Assembly: GCF_965221685.1 (NCBI RefSeq)
Contig: NZ_OZ244907.1
Strand: one strand, 5' to 3'
DNA length: 64,000 nucleotides
Source of the DNA: Palauibacter sp022826685
GTDB taxonomy: Bacteria > Gemmatimonadota > Gemmatimonadetes > Palauibacterales > Palauibacteraceae
The notes under the pieces were generated by a model, which saw only the letters and a list, made by a program, of their open reading frames with translations, made no database searches and was not told the DNA's origin. The translations under genes and the position numbers were made by a program. Positions 32,885 through 41,294 of this stretch are shown one piece after another; position 1 is the stretch's first letter; each line of letters opens with the position of its first letter.

Positions 32885-34446
32885 GGGCGCCGTCGAACCG
32901 TGTCCGGCGGGGCTCCAGCCGTGTCCGGCGGTACCCCGACGGTGTCCGGTGGCGCCCCAAGGGTGTCCGGCGGCGCCCCGAGAGTGTCCGGCGGCGCCCC
33001 GAGGGTGTCCGGTGGAACTCCGGGGATGTCGAGCGTGTCCGCCGCCGGTGGCACCGAATCCTGCTCCACCGCCAAGGAATCGCCCTCGGCGGCGGCAGAA
33101 TCCGCCACGGCGGCAGAATCTGTCACGACGGCAGAGTCCGCCACGGCGGCGGAGTCCTCGGCCGGGGGCTCCGGCTCCGCCACAAAGGACGTATCGCCGC
33201 CTCCCGCGAGACCGCGCACGTTCACTACGCCCGTAACCGAAACCCGGTATGTCCCGGAGTCGAGCGCCGCCCCGAGCCGCACGGTGATGAACCTCGAGGG
33301 AAGAACGGGATCCTCCTCCGCGACGGAATCGGAGGCCGCGGCGGCGGCGGAATCCGGGCTCGGAGCTTCCACCGCCACGGTGTCGCTGACCGCCGTAGAG
33401 TCCTCGACGGCCGCGGAATCCGCCGCCGCAACGGAATCCGCCAGCGCGGCGGAGTCGGAGGGAAAGATCACTTCGTCGGCCGAACCGAGGAGGCTGGCCA
33501 CGATTTCCAGCGCCTCGTTCGTCGCGGAGTCCCGAATCGCGATGCCGGGTTCCTCCGGTTGGGGATTGAGAAGGTAGTCATCGAATTCGAGTTGCACCGT
33601 CTCGCTTCCCACCACGAGCGCGCGAGCGAGAAGGGGCGGCGTCGTATCCGGCGCCACCACGACGAACCTCAGTTCCGTCAGCGAGTCCTGCGAGACCGCC
33701 ACGGACGCGCTGTCATAGGACTCCAGCGCGCGATCGGGAATCAGGTTGCGATTGCGATCGACGAACCCGAAGGCCTCGTACTCACCCGGCGGCAACCCGC
33801 GCGCCGCGAACCTTCCGACGCTGTCCGTGATGGCACCGTACGGGACAGAGTCCGGGCCCGACCAGAAGATGACCCGCGCCTCCTCCAGCGGTTGCGCCGT
33901 CAGTGCGTCAACCACTTCTCCCTCGACCATGGCTTCCGGGATGTCCGCTCCCGTGGAAAAGCAGAATTCGACGGGGACTTCCATCCCGTTGCGCAGGAGA
34001 TCGTTGATCCCATCGGTCGGAATCGTGAAACAGTACACCACGCTGTCCCGCCACCCATCCTCCGGCCGGAGACGCAGGTCCGAGAATCCGGTCTCCGCCT
34101 CGTACACCTCCATCGGAGTGACGAACATCTCCCTGGCGAGGCCGTTCGGGATTCGCACGGGTTCGCTGAAACGGATTTCGAGCGCACCGTCGAAGTCGAC
34201 GACCGTCGAGTCCGGCGCGGGGCGGATGCGGACGATGGACGGCGGGATCTCGTCCGGTCGCGCACCCGGCGGAGGCATCTCCCTTGCGCACGCCAGCGTG
34301 ATGAGGAGAGCCATGATCGCCGAGAGGAGCTTCCCGTCGGCGATGAACGCGACGAATCGTGCGTGGGCTCCCGGCCCCTGCCCGGAAGTTCCGGGCCCGG
34401 CGCGCGTCAGACTCCCGCCCCCAGCGATCGGAGGGTGTCCAGACAT
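32881..34446 (-). CDS. Ig-like (Big_5/SbsA type) lipoprotein with DSA and PPDTLGA repeats
   Basis: A 521-residue predicted lipoprotein. The lipobox is LITLAC near residue 53. Residues of about 64-165 form an SbsA-like Ig domain (PPSIVRIRPAPDSTVVDFDGALEIRFSEPV). Residues 165-265 resemble a carboxypeptidase-regulatory-like fold (VEGEVVDALTAQPLEEARVIFW, GLPPGEYEAFGFVDRN). The C-terminal third is low complexity: DSAAVADSA-type repeats, then six PPDT[LV]G heptads. Two-domain proteins of this kind are often labelled Ig-like surface proteins in Bacteroidota and Gemmatimonadota; the function is unknown. The start at 34446 overlaps valS by 40 nt, and an internal start nearer the signal is possible. 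Confidence 0.8.
   Translation of the reverse strand: MSGHPPIAGGGSLTRAGPGTSGQGPGAHARFVAFIADGKLLSAIMALLITLACAREMPPPGARPDEIPPSIVRIRPAPDSTVVDFDGALEIRFSEPVRIPNGLAREMFVTPMEVYEAETGFSDLRLRPEDGWRDSVVYCFTIPTDGINDLLRNGMEVPVEFCFSTGADIPEAMVEGEVVDALTAQPLEEARVIFWSGPDSVPYGAITDSVGRFAARGLPPGEYEAFGFVDRNRNLIPDRALESYDSASVAVSQDSLTELRFVVVAPDTTPPLLARALVVGSETVQLEFDDYLLNPQPEEPGIAIRDSATNEALEIVASLLGSADEVIFPSDSAALADSVAAADSAAVEDSTAVSDTVAVEAPSPDSAAAAASDSVAEEDPVLPSRFITVRLGAALDSGTYRVSVTGVVNVRGLAGGGDTSFVAEPEPPAEDSAAVADSAVVTDSAAVADSAAAEGDSLAVEQDSVPPAADTLDIPGVPPDTLGAPPDTLGAPPDTLGAPPDTVGVPPDTAGAPPDTVRRRP
32900..33025. repeat. Six tandem 21-bp repeats (minisatellite) inside the Ig-like gene
   Basis: Six head-to-tail 21-bp units begin with GTGTCCGG at 32900, 32921, 32942, 32963, 32984 and 33005. 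The middle units are nearly identical (GTGTCCGGCGGCGCCCCGAGG), and the outer ones have drifted. Because 21 is a multiple of three, copy change keeps the frame. They encode the heptads PPDT[LV]G[AV] at the C-terminal end of the lipoprotein. Confidence 0.85.
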
Positions 34447-37079
34447 CTGGTCCGCTCCCTCGCCCAGCGTCTTAGGTTTGATTTCTCACGATCAACAACT
34501 TTGGGGGGAGCGTTATCTAGAAACCCCTTATTGTTGAGCTTGCGTTCACTCTTTTCGATACGCTCCTCCGCTTCCCGCAGCCCTTTGGTCACCCGCGCAC
34601 GTATCGCTGCCATGTCAATGTTATCCCCGGATGGGATGAGGATTCCGCCCCGGGGGTAGAGTTGCCATGGTAACCCTTCCTCGACGAAACTCTCCACTTC
34701 CTGGAACGACGACGACCCGGCCAGCCGTTGGGCACTCTCCAACTCTTCCTCCAAGACCTTCTGCAGTGCCGGGTGTGGACTCCGGAACTGGACAGGCACA
34801 CGGACTCCTGGTGCGATCCCGTAAGCCGCACGCAACTCTCGGACCGCACCGACCAATCCCGTGAAGGCCCACATGGCCTCGTCCGCTTCATGATCCGTCC
34901 ACTCGTCGGGAAAGTCGGGCCAGGGTCCGCCTACTAACGACCCGGCGATCTTGGAGTCCGGCAGCTGGTCCGCGATTGCTTCCGTCACGAAGGGCATTAC
35001 GGGATGCAGCAGCGACAGCCACCCACGCATAGCCAGCGTCAGCATGCGCCCCGCCTCTGCGGCGGCTTCACCGCCGTCTCGCAAGCGACGCTTGGAAATC
35101 TCCAGATACCAGTCGCAGAACTGTCCGCGCACAAACTCTTGGCCGAGCTCCGCGGCTTCGTGCAACCGAAACTCCTCGTAGGCTCGATCCATCTTTCTTG
35201 CGTATTGGACTAACTGGCTTCGGATCCACCGGTCCGCGAGCGCCGTCGGTTCCGGCGCGTCCCCCTCGCCGTCCCAGCGGGCGTGCGGCAGCGCGAACCG
35301 CGCCGCGTTCCACATCTTGTTCGCGAAGTTGCGCCCCGGGCGGAACGCGTCTTCCAGGTTCTCGTAGTCCAGCTGGATGTCCGTTCCGAGCGGAGACCCT
35401 CGAACGAGCGTGAAGCGCATGGCGTCAGCGCCATACAGTTCAACGACTTCCAGAGGATCTATCCCGTTCCCGAGAGATTTCGACATGCGCCGGCCCATGT
35501 GATCCCGCACCGTCCCGTTCAGCAGGACATCGGTGAACGGCAACTCTCCCATGAACTCGAAACCCGCCATGATCATGCGGGCCACCCAGAAGAAGAGGAT
35601 CTCGGGCGCCGTGACGAGCGTCGCCGTGGGATAGAACGACCGGACGTCATCGGTCTCCTCCGGCCAGCCCAGCGTCGAGAAGGGCCACAGCCACGAACTG
35701 AACCAGGTGTCCAGCACGTCCTCGTCCTGGCGCAGTTCGCCGTCGCAGGTGGGGCACTCGTCCGGGGTCTCGGTGGAAACGACGAGTTCGTCGCAGCCGG
35801 GGGCCTCGCAGTACCAGACCGGGATCCGGTGTCCCCACCACAGCTGCCGGCTGATGCACCAGTCGCGGATGTTCTCCATCCAGTTCTGGTACACGCGGCC
35901 GAATCGCGGGGGGTGGAAGCGAAGTTCCCCGCTCTCGTAGGCCGCGAGCCCCGGTTCCGCCAGGGGCTTCATGCGGACGAACCACTGGAGGCTCAGACGC
36001 GGCTCTACGATGTCGTCGCAGCGATAGCAGTGCCCCACTGCGTGGGGATGGTATTCCTCGCCCACGAGCCAGCCGCCCGCCTCGAGATCCGCCACGACGC
36101 GCTTCCGCGCTTCGAAACGGTCCAGGCCGCGATAGGCCTCCGGGACGGCGTCGTTCATCGCCCCCCCGTCCGTCATCACATTCAGCGCTTCGAGCCCGTG
36201 GCGTTGCCCGATCTCGAAGTCGTTGGGATCGTGGGCCGGCGTCACCTTCACGACGCCCGACCCGAACTCGGGGTCGACGTGCTCGTCGGCCACGATCGGG
36301 AGTCGGCGCCCCACGAGCGGCAACTCGGCTTCCTGCCCGATCAGGTGCTGGTAACGTTCGTCCTCAGGAGAGACGGCAAGCCCCGTGTCGCCGAACATCG
36401 TCTCGGGCCGCGTCGTCGCAACCTCGACATGGCCGCCGCCGACCAGAGGGTATCTGAGGCGGTAGAGCTTCCCGTCGTCGTATCGGTGCTCCGCTTCCTC
36501 GTTCGAGAGCGCGGTGCGGCAGCGGGGACACCAGTTGATGATGTAACGGCCGCGGTAGATGAGGCCCTTCTCGTAGAGACGGACGAAGACCTCGCGCACC
36601 GCTTTGGAGAGTCCCTCGTCGAGCGTGAACCGCGTCCGCTCCCAGTCGCAGGAACACCCGATGGTGCGCAGCTGGTCGATAATCCGTCCCCCGTATTCGT
36701 CGACCCACTCCCACACGCGCTCGACGAAGTCGGTCCGGCCGAGGTCGAAGCGTGTGAGCCCATCTCCGCGCAGCTGCCGCTCGACGACGTTCTGCGTCGC
36801 GATCCCGGCGTGATCCGTGCCCGGCACCCACAGGGCATCGTGTCCCTGCATCCGCCGCCGACGGATGAGGACATCCTGCAGGGTGTTGTTGAGCCCGTGA
36901 CCCATGTGCAGCGCGGCGGTGACGTTCGGCGGGGGGATCACGATCACGTAGGGCCGCTCGACGTCCGTGGCCGGAACGTGAAACAGGCCGGCCTCGACCC
37001 AGCGCTCGTACATCGGCTGTTCGAGCCCCGCGGGGTCGTAACGGGAGGAAAGCTCGGTGGACGGTTGAGAGTCACCCAA
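34407..37079 (-). CDS. valS: Valyl-tRNA synthetase
   Basis: ValRS (890 aa), class Ia. HIGH is HMGHG (58-62) in PPPNVTAALHMGHGLNN, and KMSKS is present as RRMSKSLGNG. The CP1 editing domain contains ATTRPETMFGDTGLAV, zinc cysteines occur in WCPRC and HCYRCDDI, and the C-terminal coiled-coil is seen in the last 65 residues (TKGLREAEERIEKSERKLNN). The TTG start at 37079 has CAGGAG 8 nt upstream. The last 260 or so codons (about 34407-35240) are clearly richer in A and T than the rest and than the neighbours, suggesting that this end was replaced by recombination. The 132-nt gap upstream (37080-37211) shows no clear promoter. Confidence 0.95.
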   Translation of the reverse strand: MGDSQPSTELSSRYDPAGLEQPMYERWVEAGLFHVPATDVERPYVIVIPPPNVTAALHMGHGLNNTLQDVLIRRRRMQGHDALWVPGTDHAGIATQNVVERQLRGDGLTRFDLGRTDFVERVWEWVDEYGGRIIDQLRTIGCSCDWERTRFTLDEGLSKAVREVFVRLYEKGLIYRGRYIINWCPRCRTALSNEEAEHRYDDGKLYRLRYPLVGGGHVEVATTRPETMFGDTGLAVSPEDERYQHLIGQEAELPLVGRRLPIVADEHVDPEFGSGVVKVTPAHDPNDFEIGQRHGLEALNVMTDGGAMNDAVPEAYRGLDRFEARKRVVADLEAGGWLVGEEYHPHAVGHCYRCDDIVEPRLSLQWFVRMKPLAEPGLAAYESGELRFHPPRFGRVYQNWMENIRDWCISRQLWWGHRIPVWYCEAPGCDELVVSTETPDECPTCDGELRQDEDVLDTWFSSWLWPFSTLGWPEETDDVRSFYPTATLVTAPEILFFWVARMIMAGFEFMGELPFTDVLLNGTVRDHMGRRMSKSLGNGIDPLEVVELYGADAMRFTLVRGSPLGTDIQLDYENLEDAFRPGRNFANKMWNAARFALPHARWDGEGDAPEPTALADRWIRSQLVQYARKMDRAYEEFRLHEAAELGQEFVRGQFCDWYLEISKRRLRDGGEAAAEAGRMLTLAMRGWLSLLHPVMPFVTEAIADQLPDSKIAGSLVGGPWPDFPDEWTDHEADEAMWAFTGLVGAVRELRAAYGIAPGVRVPVQFRSPHPALQKVLEEELESAQRLAGSSSFQEVESFVEEGLPWQLYPRGGILIPSGDNIDMAAIRARVTKGLREAEERIEKSERKLNNKGFLDNAPPKVVDREKSNLRRWARERTRCLDTLRSLGAGV

Positions 37080-37211
37080 GGGGCGGCTCCTGACTGACGG
37101 GTTTGCGTGGTCGGGAGAACCATCGGTGCGACGGGGAGAGCCCCCGGCGTCCAGGCTGCGGCTCAGTCTAACGGAGGCGCCGCACGTTCGGAACCACGCG
37201 GCGCGGCGACG

Positions 37212-38147
37212 TTACGGGGGTCCGCGGACGCGGAGCGTGTCACCGCGCCGGCGGACCTCCTCTTCGGAGCGCTCACGCATGCGGGCCCGTGCCTCCGCGG
37301 CCGCAGCTTCCACGTCGTCCCGAAGGTTCTGGATCTGGATGGCCGTCAGGTCGCGGATCGCCTGTTCGTAAGCCCGCCGCTGCGGCCCGGTCGGAGCGAA
37401 CCCGATGGGAATGGGGATCGTGACGTCGCCAAGATGGATCCCCTGCTCGGAGAACCCCCACCGTTTGCCGTCCCGCTCGAAGGTCCAGTCGCGCGCGCGA
37501 CGGCGCACATCATCCTCGAGTTGGAGGCTGTCGAGCCAATCGCGCAGAATCGCCCGGACCGCGCTGTCCGCCCGGGCGAACTGGACCAGCCGTTCGCCGA
37601 TGAGCCGGGGGGACTGCGGGTCGAACCACAGCCGCCTGTCGCTGAAGCGGAGTCGGAGCCGCGAGGCGTTGGTCCGGCCCCGGGGCCCTTCCGGAGCCGT
37701 CGGCGGACCGGTGACGATCAGGCCCGGTGCTCCCTGGATCGGATCTCCCTCCTCCACCGCTTCTTCCTCCTCCTCCTCCGCCTCTTCCTCTTCCTCCTCC
37801 GGCTCGGGTTCGACCTGAGGGAGCTCCTCCTCGGGCGGCACCGGTTCGGGCCGGGGATCCTCCGGAAGGTCCTCGGGCAGCGTGGGCGCGATTTCGACGA
37901 CGACGAGGGCGTCGGGCGCGGGCACGGTCTCGATGGGCGGCAGCGTGAACGGAAGCGATTCCACCCGGACGCCCCCCACCGCGACCAGGAGCAGGACGTG
38001 CAGGAGTACCGAGGCGAGAAGCCCCATCGCCAGCGTCCGACGCCCGGCACGCTCCCGTTCGTGTCGCCGGTCCGCGAACCCCTCGGGTCGAGTGGAAGGC
38101 ACCGATCTACTCGCCGGCCGAAGTCCCGGGCCTGGTGTGGTGGCCAT
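37212..38147 (-). CDS. TonB-like membrane protein with acidic Pro/Glu linker
   Basis: A 311-residue protein with the layout of an energy transducer. It has a short basic cytoplasmic start, one transmembrane helix at about 41-60 (MGLLASVLLHVLLLVAVGGV, with the SxxxH pattern of TonB), then a proline-rich region that turns into a long run of glutamates (about 95-132). A folded C-terminal part follows, with DRRLWFDPQSPRLIGERLVQF and GIHLGDVTIPIPIGFAPTGPQ. The usual TonB C-terminal motif is not evident, so this may be a TonB relative with a different periplasmic partner. It is the last gene of the envelope module starting at 44660. Confidence 0.7.
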   Translation of the reverse strand: MATTPGPGLRPASRSVPSTRPEGFADRRHERERAGRRTLAMGLLASVLLHVLLLVAVGGVRVESLPFTLPPIETVPAPDALVVVEIAPTLPEDLPEDPRPEPVPPEEELPQVEPEPEEEEEEAEEEEEEAVEEGDPIQGAPGLIVTGPPTAPEGPRGRTNASRLRLRFSDRRLWFDPQSPRLIGERLVQFARADSAVRAILRDWLDSLQLEDDVRRRARDWTFERDGKRWGFSEQGIHLGDVTIPIPIGFAPTGPQRRAYEQAIRDLTAIQIQNLRDDVEAAAAEARARMRERSEEEVRRRGDTLRVRGPP

Positions 38148-38177
38148 CGGACCGGCCGGCCGCCCGGGGCGGGACCC

Positions 38178-39473
38178 TCATGTGATCAGCTTCTTCTTCT
38201 TCGCGGCCGGGAAGAGGACATTGTTGAGGATCAGCCGATAGCCGGCGGAATGCCGATGGAGATCCAGATCCGTCGGGGCGTCGCCGATGAGGTGGCGAGG
38301 GTCTTCCGGGTCGTGTCCACCGAGGTACGTGAAGGTGCCCTCGCCGAAGTTCCCGTGGAGGTACTTCACGCGTCCTCGCGCATCCTCCTCCGCGAGCACC
38401 GTGACGCCCGGCTGGAGACGTTCCCTGCGAAACGTGGTCGTGAGGCCGTAGAAGTCGGGCAGCACGCGCCGATGGTTCTGGGTCAGCATGGCCGGAACGG
38501 GATCGAACTTTGCGCTGAAGTCGAACAGCGAGAAGCTGCCGAGATCGACCCTCCACGGAGTGTTCACCTGGTGCCCGTCGATATCGCTGAAGGCGCTGAG
38601 CGTGGGGTCGGTCACGAGGACGGCATCGCGGAAGGCGAGGGCGTTCGGCCATTGGAGCTTCTCGCTCGCCGCCGCATCGGGAGGCGATCCGTCCGCGAAG
38701 GAGGCGGCGATGTCGGTCCCCGCCGCGGCCAGTGCGAGTTCCAGCGTTTCCGTCGCCGTGCACATCGCAAACAGGAAACCGCCGCCCTCGATGTAGCTCC
38801 GGAGCCGGGCCGCGACGGCCTTCTTCAGGGCCGGAACGTTCGGATACCCGAGCTCGCGCGCGATCGCCTCGTTGCGCGCGACTTCCTCCTGCAGCCAGGC
38901 CGCGGAAGCATAGGTCAGATAGAACTTCGAATATTGCCCCGTAAAGTCCTCGTGATGCAGGTGCAGCCAGTCGAAGTTCTCGAGTTCCTCGGAGAGCACC
39001 TCCCGGTCCCAGATCTGCTCGTAGGGGATCTCGGCGTATTCGAGCGCCATCGTCACGGCATCGTCCCACGGCGAGCTGTTGGGCGGCGTGTAGACCGCGA
39101 TCGTGGGCGCCTTCTCCAGGGGCACGGTCTCCATGTTCTGCGTCTCGATCTCGCGGCGGATCCTCGCCACGTCCGAACCGTCGAGCGTCTCCACGGTCAC
39201 ACCCATGAGCGCGGCTCGCCGACGGTTGGACGGTGCGTCCGACACGAGAAAGGACCCGGAGCGGTAATTCAGGAGCCATTCGGCCGACTGGCCCGCCGAG
39301 AGCGCGCCGAACACGTACCCGTAGGCCTTGAGGTGGTTCTCCTGTTCGCGGTCCATGGGGACGAGAAGTTGCGCTCCGAGCTCCGGGGCGGCCGCGAGCG
39401 AGGCGAGGCCCGCCAGCAGGAAACGGCGCGCGAGGCGGCACCGAACCCGGCATCGTTTCGTCTCGGCCTTCAT
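38178..39473 (-). CDS. Conserved secreted DUF4159-like protein (family often mislabelled asparagine synthetase B)
   Basis: A 431-residue protein with a signal peptide (RFLLAGLASLAAAPELGAQ). It contains LLVPMDREQENHLKAYGYVFGAL, WLLNYRSGSFLVSDAP, YTPPNSSPWDDAVTMALEYAEIPYEQIW, FDWLHLHHEDFTGQYSKFYLTY, SYIEGGGFLFAMCTATETLE, GHDPEDPRHLIGDAPTDLDLHRHSAGYRLILNNVLFPAAKKKK. This chain of motifs is the family found in Bacteroidota and relatives under the name asparagine synthetase B. There is no glutaminase or AMP-binding synthetase domain, so that name is wrong. The GGGFLFAMC region resembles DUF4159. Its ATG overlaps the TPR gene stop (ATGA). Export suggests a periplasmic role. Confidence 0.82.
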   Translation of the reverse strand: MKAETKRCRVRCRLARRFLLAGLASLAAAPELGAQLLVPMDREQENHLKAYGYVFGALSAGQSAEWLLNYRSGSFLVSDAPSNRRRAALMGVTVETLDGSDVARIRREIETQNMETVPLEKAPTIAVYTPPNSSPWDDAVTMALEYAEIPYEQIWDREVLSEELENFDWLHLHHEDFTGQYSKFYLTYASAAWLQEEVARNEAIARELGYPNVPALKKAVAARLRSYIEGGGFLFAMCTATETLELALAAAGTDIAASFADGSPPDAAASEKLQWPNALAFRDAVLVTDPTLSAFSDIDGHQVNTPWRVDLGSFSLFDFSAKFDPVPAMLTQNHRRVLPDFYGLTTTFRRERLQPGVTVLAEEDARGRVKYLHGNFGEGTFTYLGGHDPEDPRHLIGDAPTDLDLHRHSAGYRLILNNVLFPAAKKKKLIT

Positions 39474-41293
39474 CGGCCTCCTCCATCAAGTTCGGCGAGC
39501 ATGCGGCGCGCGACCGGCGCCAGGGCGCTCCGCGGATACCCCACGATCAGTTGTTCGAGCCAGGAAGCGGCATCGGCGGGAGCGGACGCGCGTGCGAGAT
39601 CCAGGAGAGCTGCGGGGGCCTCGGGGCTACCCGGGTGCTGAAGGACGATCTGCCGCCGCAGAGCGCCGGCGATGCGGGCCTGCCCGGCCGCGGCGGCCGC
39701 GTCCGCGAGGAAGCTCAGAACAACGGATCGGCCGCTCGATGCCGGCCGGCCGGCCAGGTCGCGAAGCGCCGGACCGGGGTCGAACGCCTCGGGCGAGACG
39801 AGGAGGCCGAGCGCGGCGGCGCCCACGATGCGGACCTCCGCCGTGTCCGCCGCCTGTACCAGAGTCAGCAGCTGGAGGCGGCGCGTGCGTTCGGCCGCTC
39901 CGATCTCCGCCTCCCGGACGCTCCGGCTCGCGCGCTCCCGCGCGGAATCGGGCCGGCCCGCGTACAGCGCCAGCCGCGCCGCCGCGGCGTCGAGCCGCCC
40001 CGACGAGGCGACGCGAATCCGTTCCCGCGCGTCCGCCACCAACGCCTCCGCCGTGTCGAGATCGCCAGACCGGGCGTGGCCGAGCGCGAGCTCCCCCCGC
40101 ATCCCGGCCTCGGCCGTCGCGGAGTCCGGATACTGCCTCACGTAGCGGTCGAGCACCGAGGCCGCGTCATCGAGCGAAGCGGGGTTGGCCGCGAGAAGCC
40201 CGAACAGGCGGCGCGACGCCAGTTGGTGGGGACCGTCGCCGGGGGTGCTCTCCCGCATCAGTTCCTCCAGCACCCGCCGAGCCGACGCCGTATCCCCCGC
40301 GGCCAGCGCCTGGTCGCCGGAGAGCGCGAGCCAGCGCAGACGGTCCACGGATCGCGCGCTCAGATCGACGAGCCGCCGCGCGGCCCAGGCGACCTCGGCG
40401 GGAAGCGCCGCAGCCTCCGCTTCGCGCACGTACTCGCGCAGGAACGAGGCGGCTTCAGTGTCGTCCGGCGTCGGCGCCGCCTCGACCAGCGCTCGCCCGG
40501 CCGCCGCGCGCCCCAACCGCAGCGCGAGGATGGCGCCCGCCCGGGACGCCCCGTCCCGCCGATCGGCCAGTCGCGCGCGCAACCGCTCGAAGGAGGCCGC
40601 ATGGGTGCCGGACCCCTCGGCCCCGGTCGCCCGGAGGCCCGCTTCGACCTCGTCCGTCGCCGGCGGCGCGAGGGCGAGTAGCCCGACCCAGGCCGCGGTC
40701 AGGCGATCATCGTCTCCGACCGCGAGGAGAAGGTCGGCGAAGCGCGAGAGGAGTTCCCTGCCAGGGTTTGCCGCGTCGTCGAGGGTCCGGATCGCCCCCG
40801 CCGAATCCCCCGCCGCGAGCTGGACGTCGGCGCGGGCCAGCCGCGCCGCGGAGAGTTGAGGGGCCTCCTCGAGCCAGCGGTCGCTCACTACGAGGGCCGA
40901 ATCGAGCATCCCCGCGCCGGTCAGCCCCCGCACCCACCACAACCGGGCGATCTCCCCGTCAGGCGCCGCGGCAACGGCGGCTTCGGCGTACGGGACGAGC
41001 CCGGCGGACTCACCCGACTGCAGGGTCAGTTCGCCGAGCAACGCGAGCGCACGCTCCGATGCGGGCGCCCGATCGAGGTGCTCACGCAGGGCGGATGCGG
41101 CTTCCGAGGTCCGCCCGCTCGCGCGAAGGCGCTCCGCACGCGAGACCGTGCGCTGCTCCGAGGCCGCAGATGCCTGACCGGCCACCTCGGAGCCCGTCGG
41201 CAGCTGGGCGCCGCAAGCCGCCGCAAGGAACGCAGCCATCCTCATGGCGCCGGGGATCCTGCCGTGGGGGAACGGGAATCGGGGACGGCTCAC
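39470..41293 (-). CDS. TPR-type repeat lipoprotein
   Basis: A 607-residue, alanine-rich, all-helical protein made of degenerate tetratricopeptide-like repeats, for example ASGRTSEAASALREHLDRAPASERALALLGEL and HARSGDLDTAEALVADARER. The N-terminus has a short hydrophobic stretch with a possible lipobox (FLAAAC), or it is a plain signal peptide. GTG at 41293 is one nucleotide past the DUF4175 stop; ATG at 41245 would also keep the signal. TPR proteins hold complexes together, and here the likely partners are the DUF4175 and DUF4159-like proteins of the same operon. No catalytic motif is seen. Confidence 0.78.
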   Translation of the reverse strand: MSRPRFPFPHGRIPGAMRMAAFLAAACGAQLPTGSEVAGQASAASEQRTVSRAERLRASGRTSEAASALREHLDRAPASERALALLGELTLQSGESAGLVPYAEAAVAAAPDGEIARLWWVRGLTGAGMLDSALVVSDRWLEEAPQLSAARLARADVQLAAGDSAGAIRTLDDAANPGRELLSRFADLLLAVGDDDRLTAAWVGLLALAPPATDEVEAGLRATGAEGSGTHAASFERLRARLADRRDGASRAGAILALRLGRAAAGRALVEAAPTPDDTEAASFLREYVREAEAAALPAEVAWAARRLVDLSARSVDRLRWLALSGDQALAAGDTASARRVLEELMRESTPGDGPHQLASRRLFGLLAANPASLDDAASVLDRYVRQYPDSATAEAGMRGELALGHARSGDLDTAEALVADARERIRVASSGRLDAAAARLALYAGRPDSARERASRSVREAEIGAAERTRRLQLLTLVQAADTAEVRIVGAAALGLLVSPEAFDPGPALRDLAGRPASSGRSVVLSFLADAAAAAGQARIAGALRRQIVLQHPGSPEAPAALLDLARASAPADAASWLEQLIVGYPRSALAPVARRMLAELDGGGR

Positions 41294-41294
41294 G

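Noticed and set aside
37107..39641. Long plus-strand open frame opposite the TonB-like and DUF4159-like genes
   Set aside because: High GC content creates long antisense frames. The translation is arginine- and histidine-rich with no family motifs, while the minus strand has signal peptides and conserved motifs.
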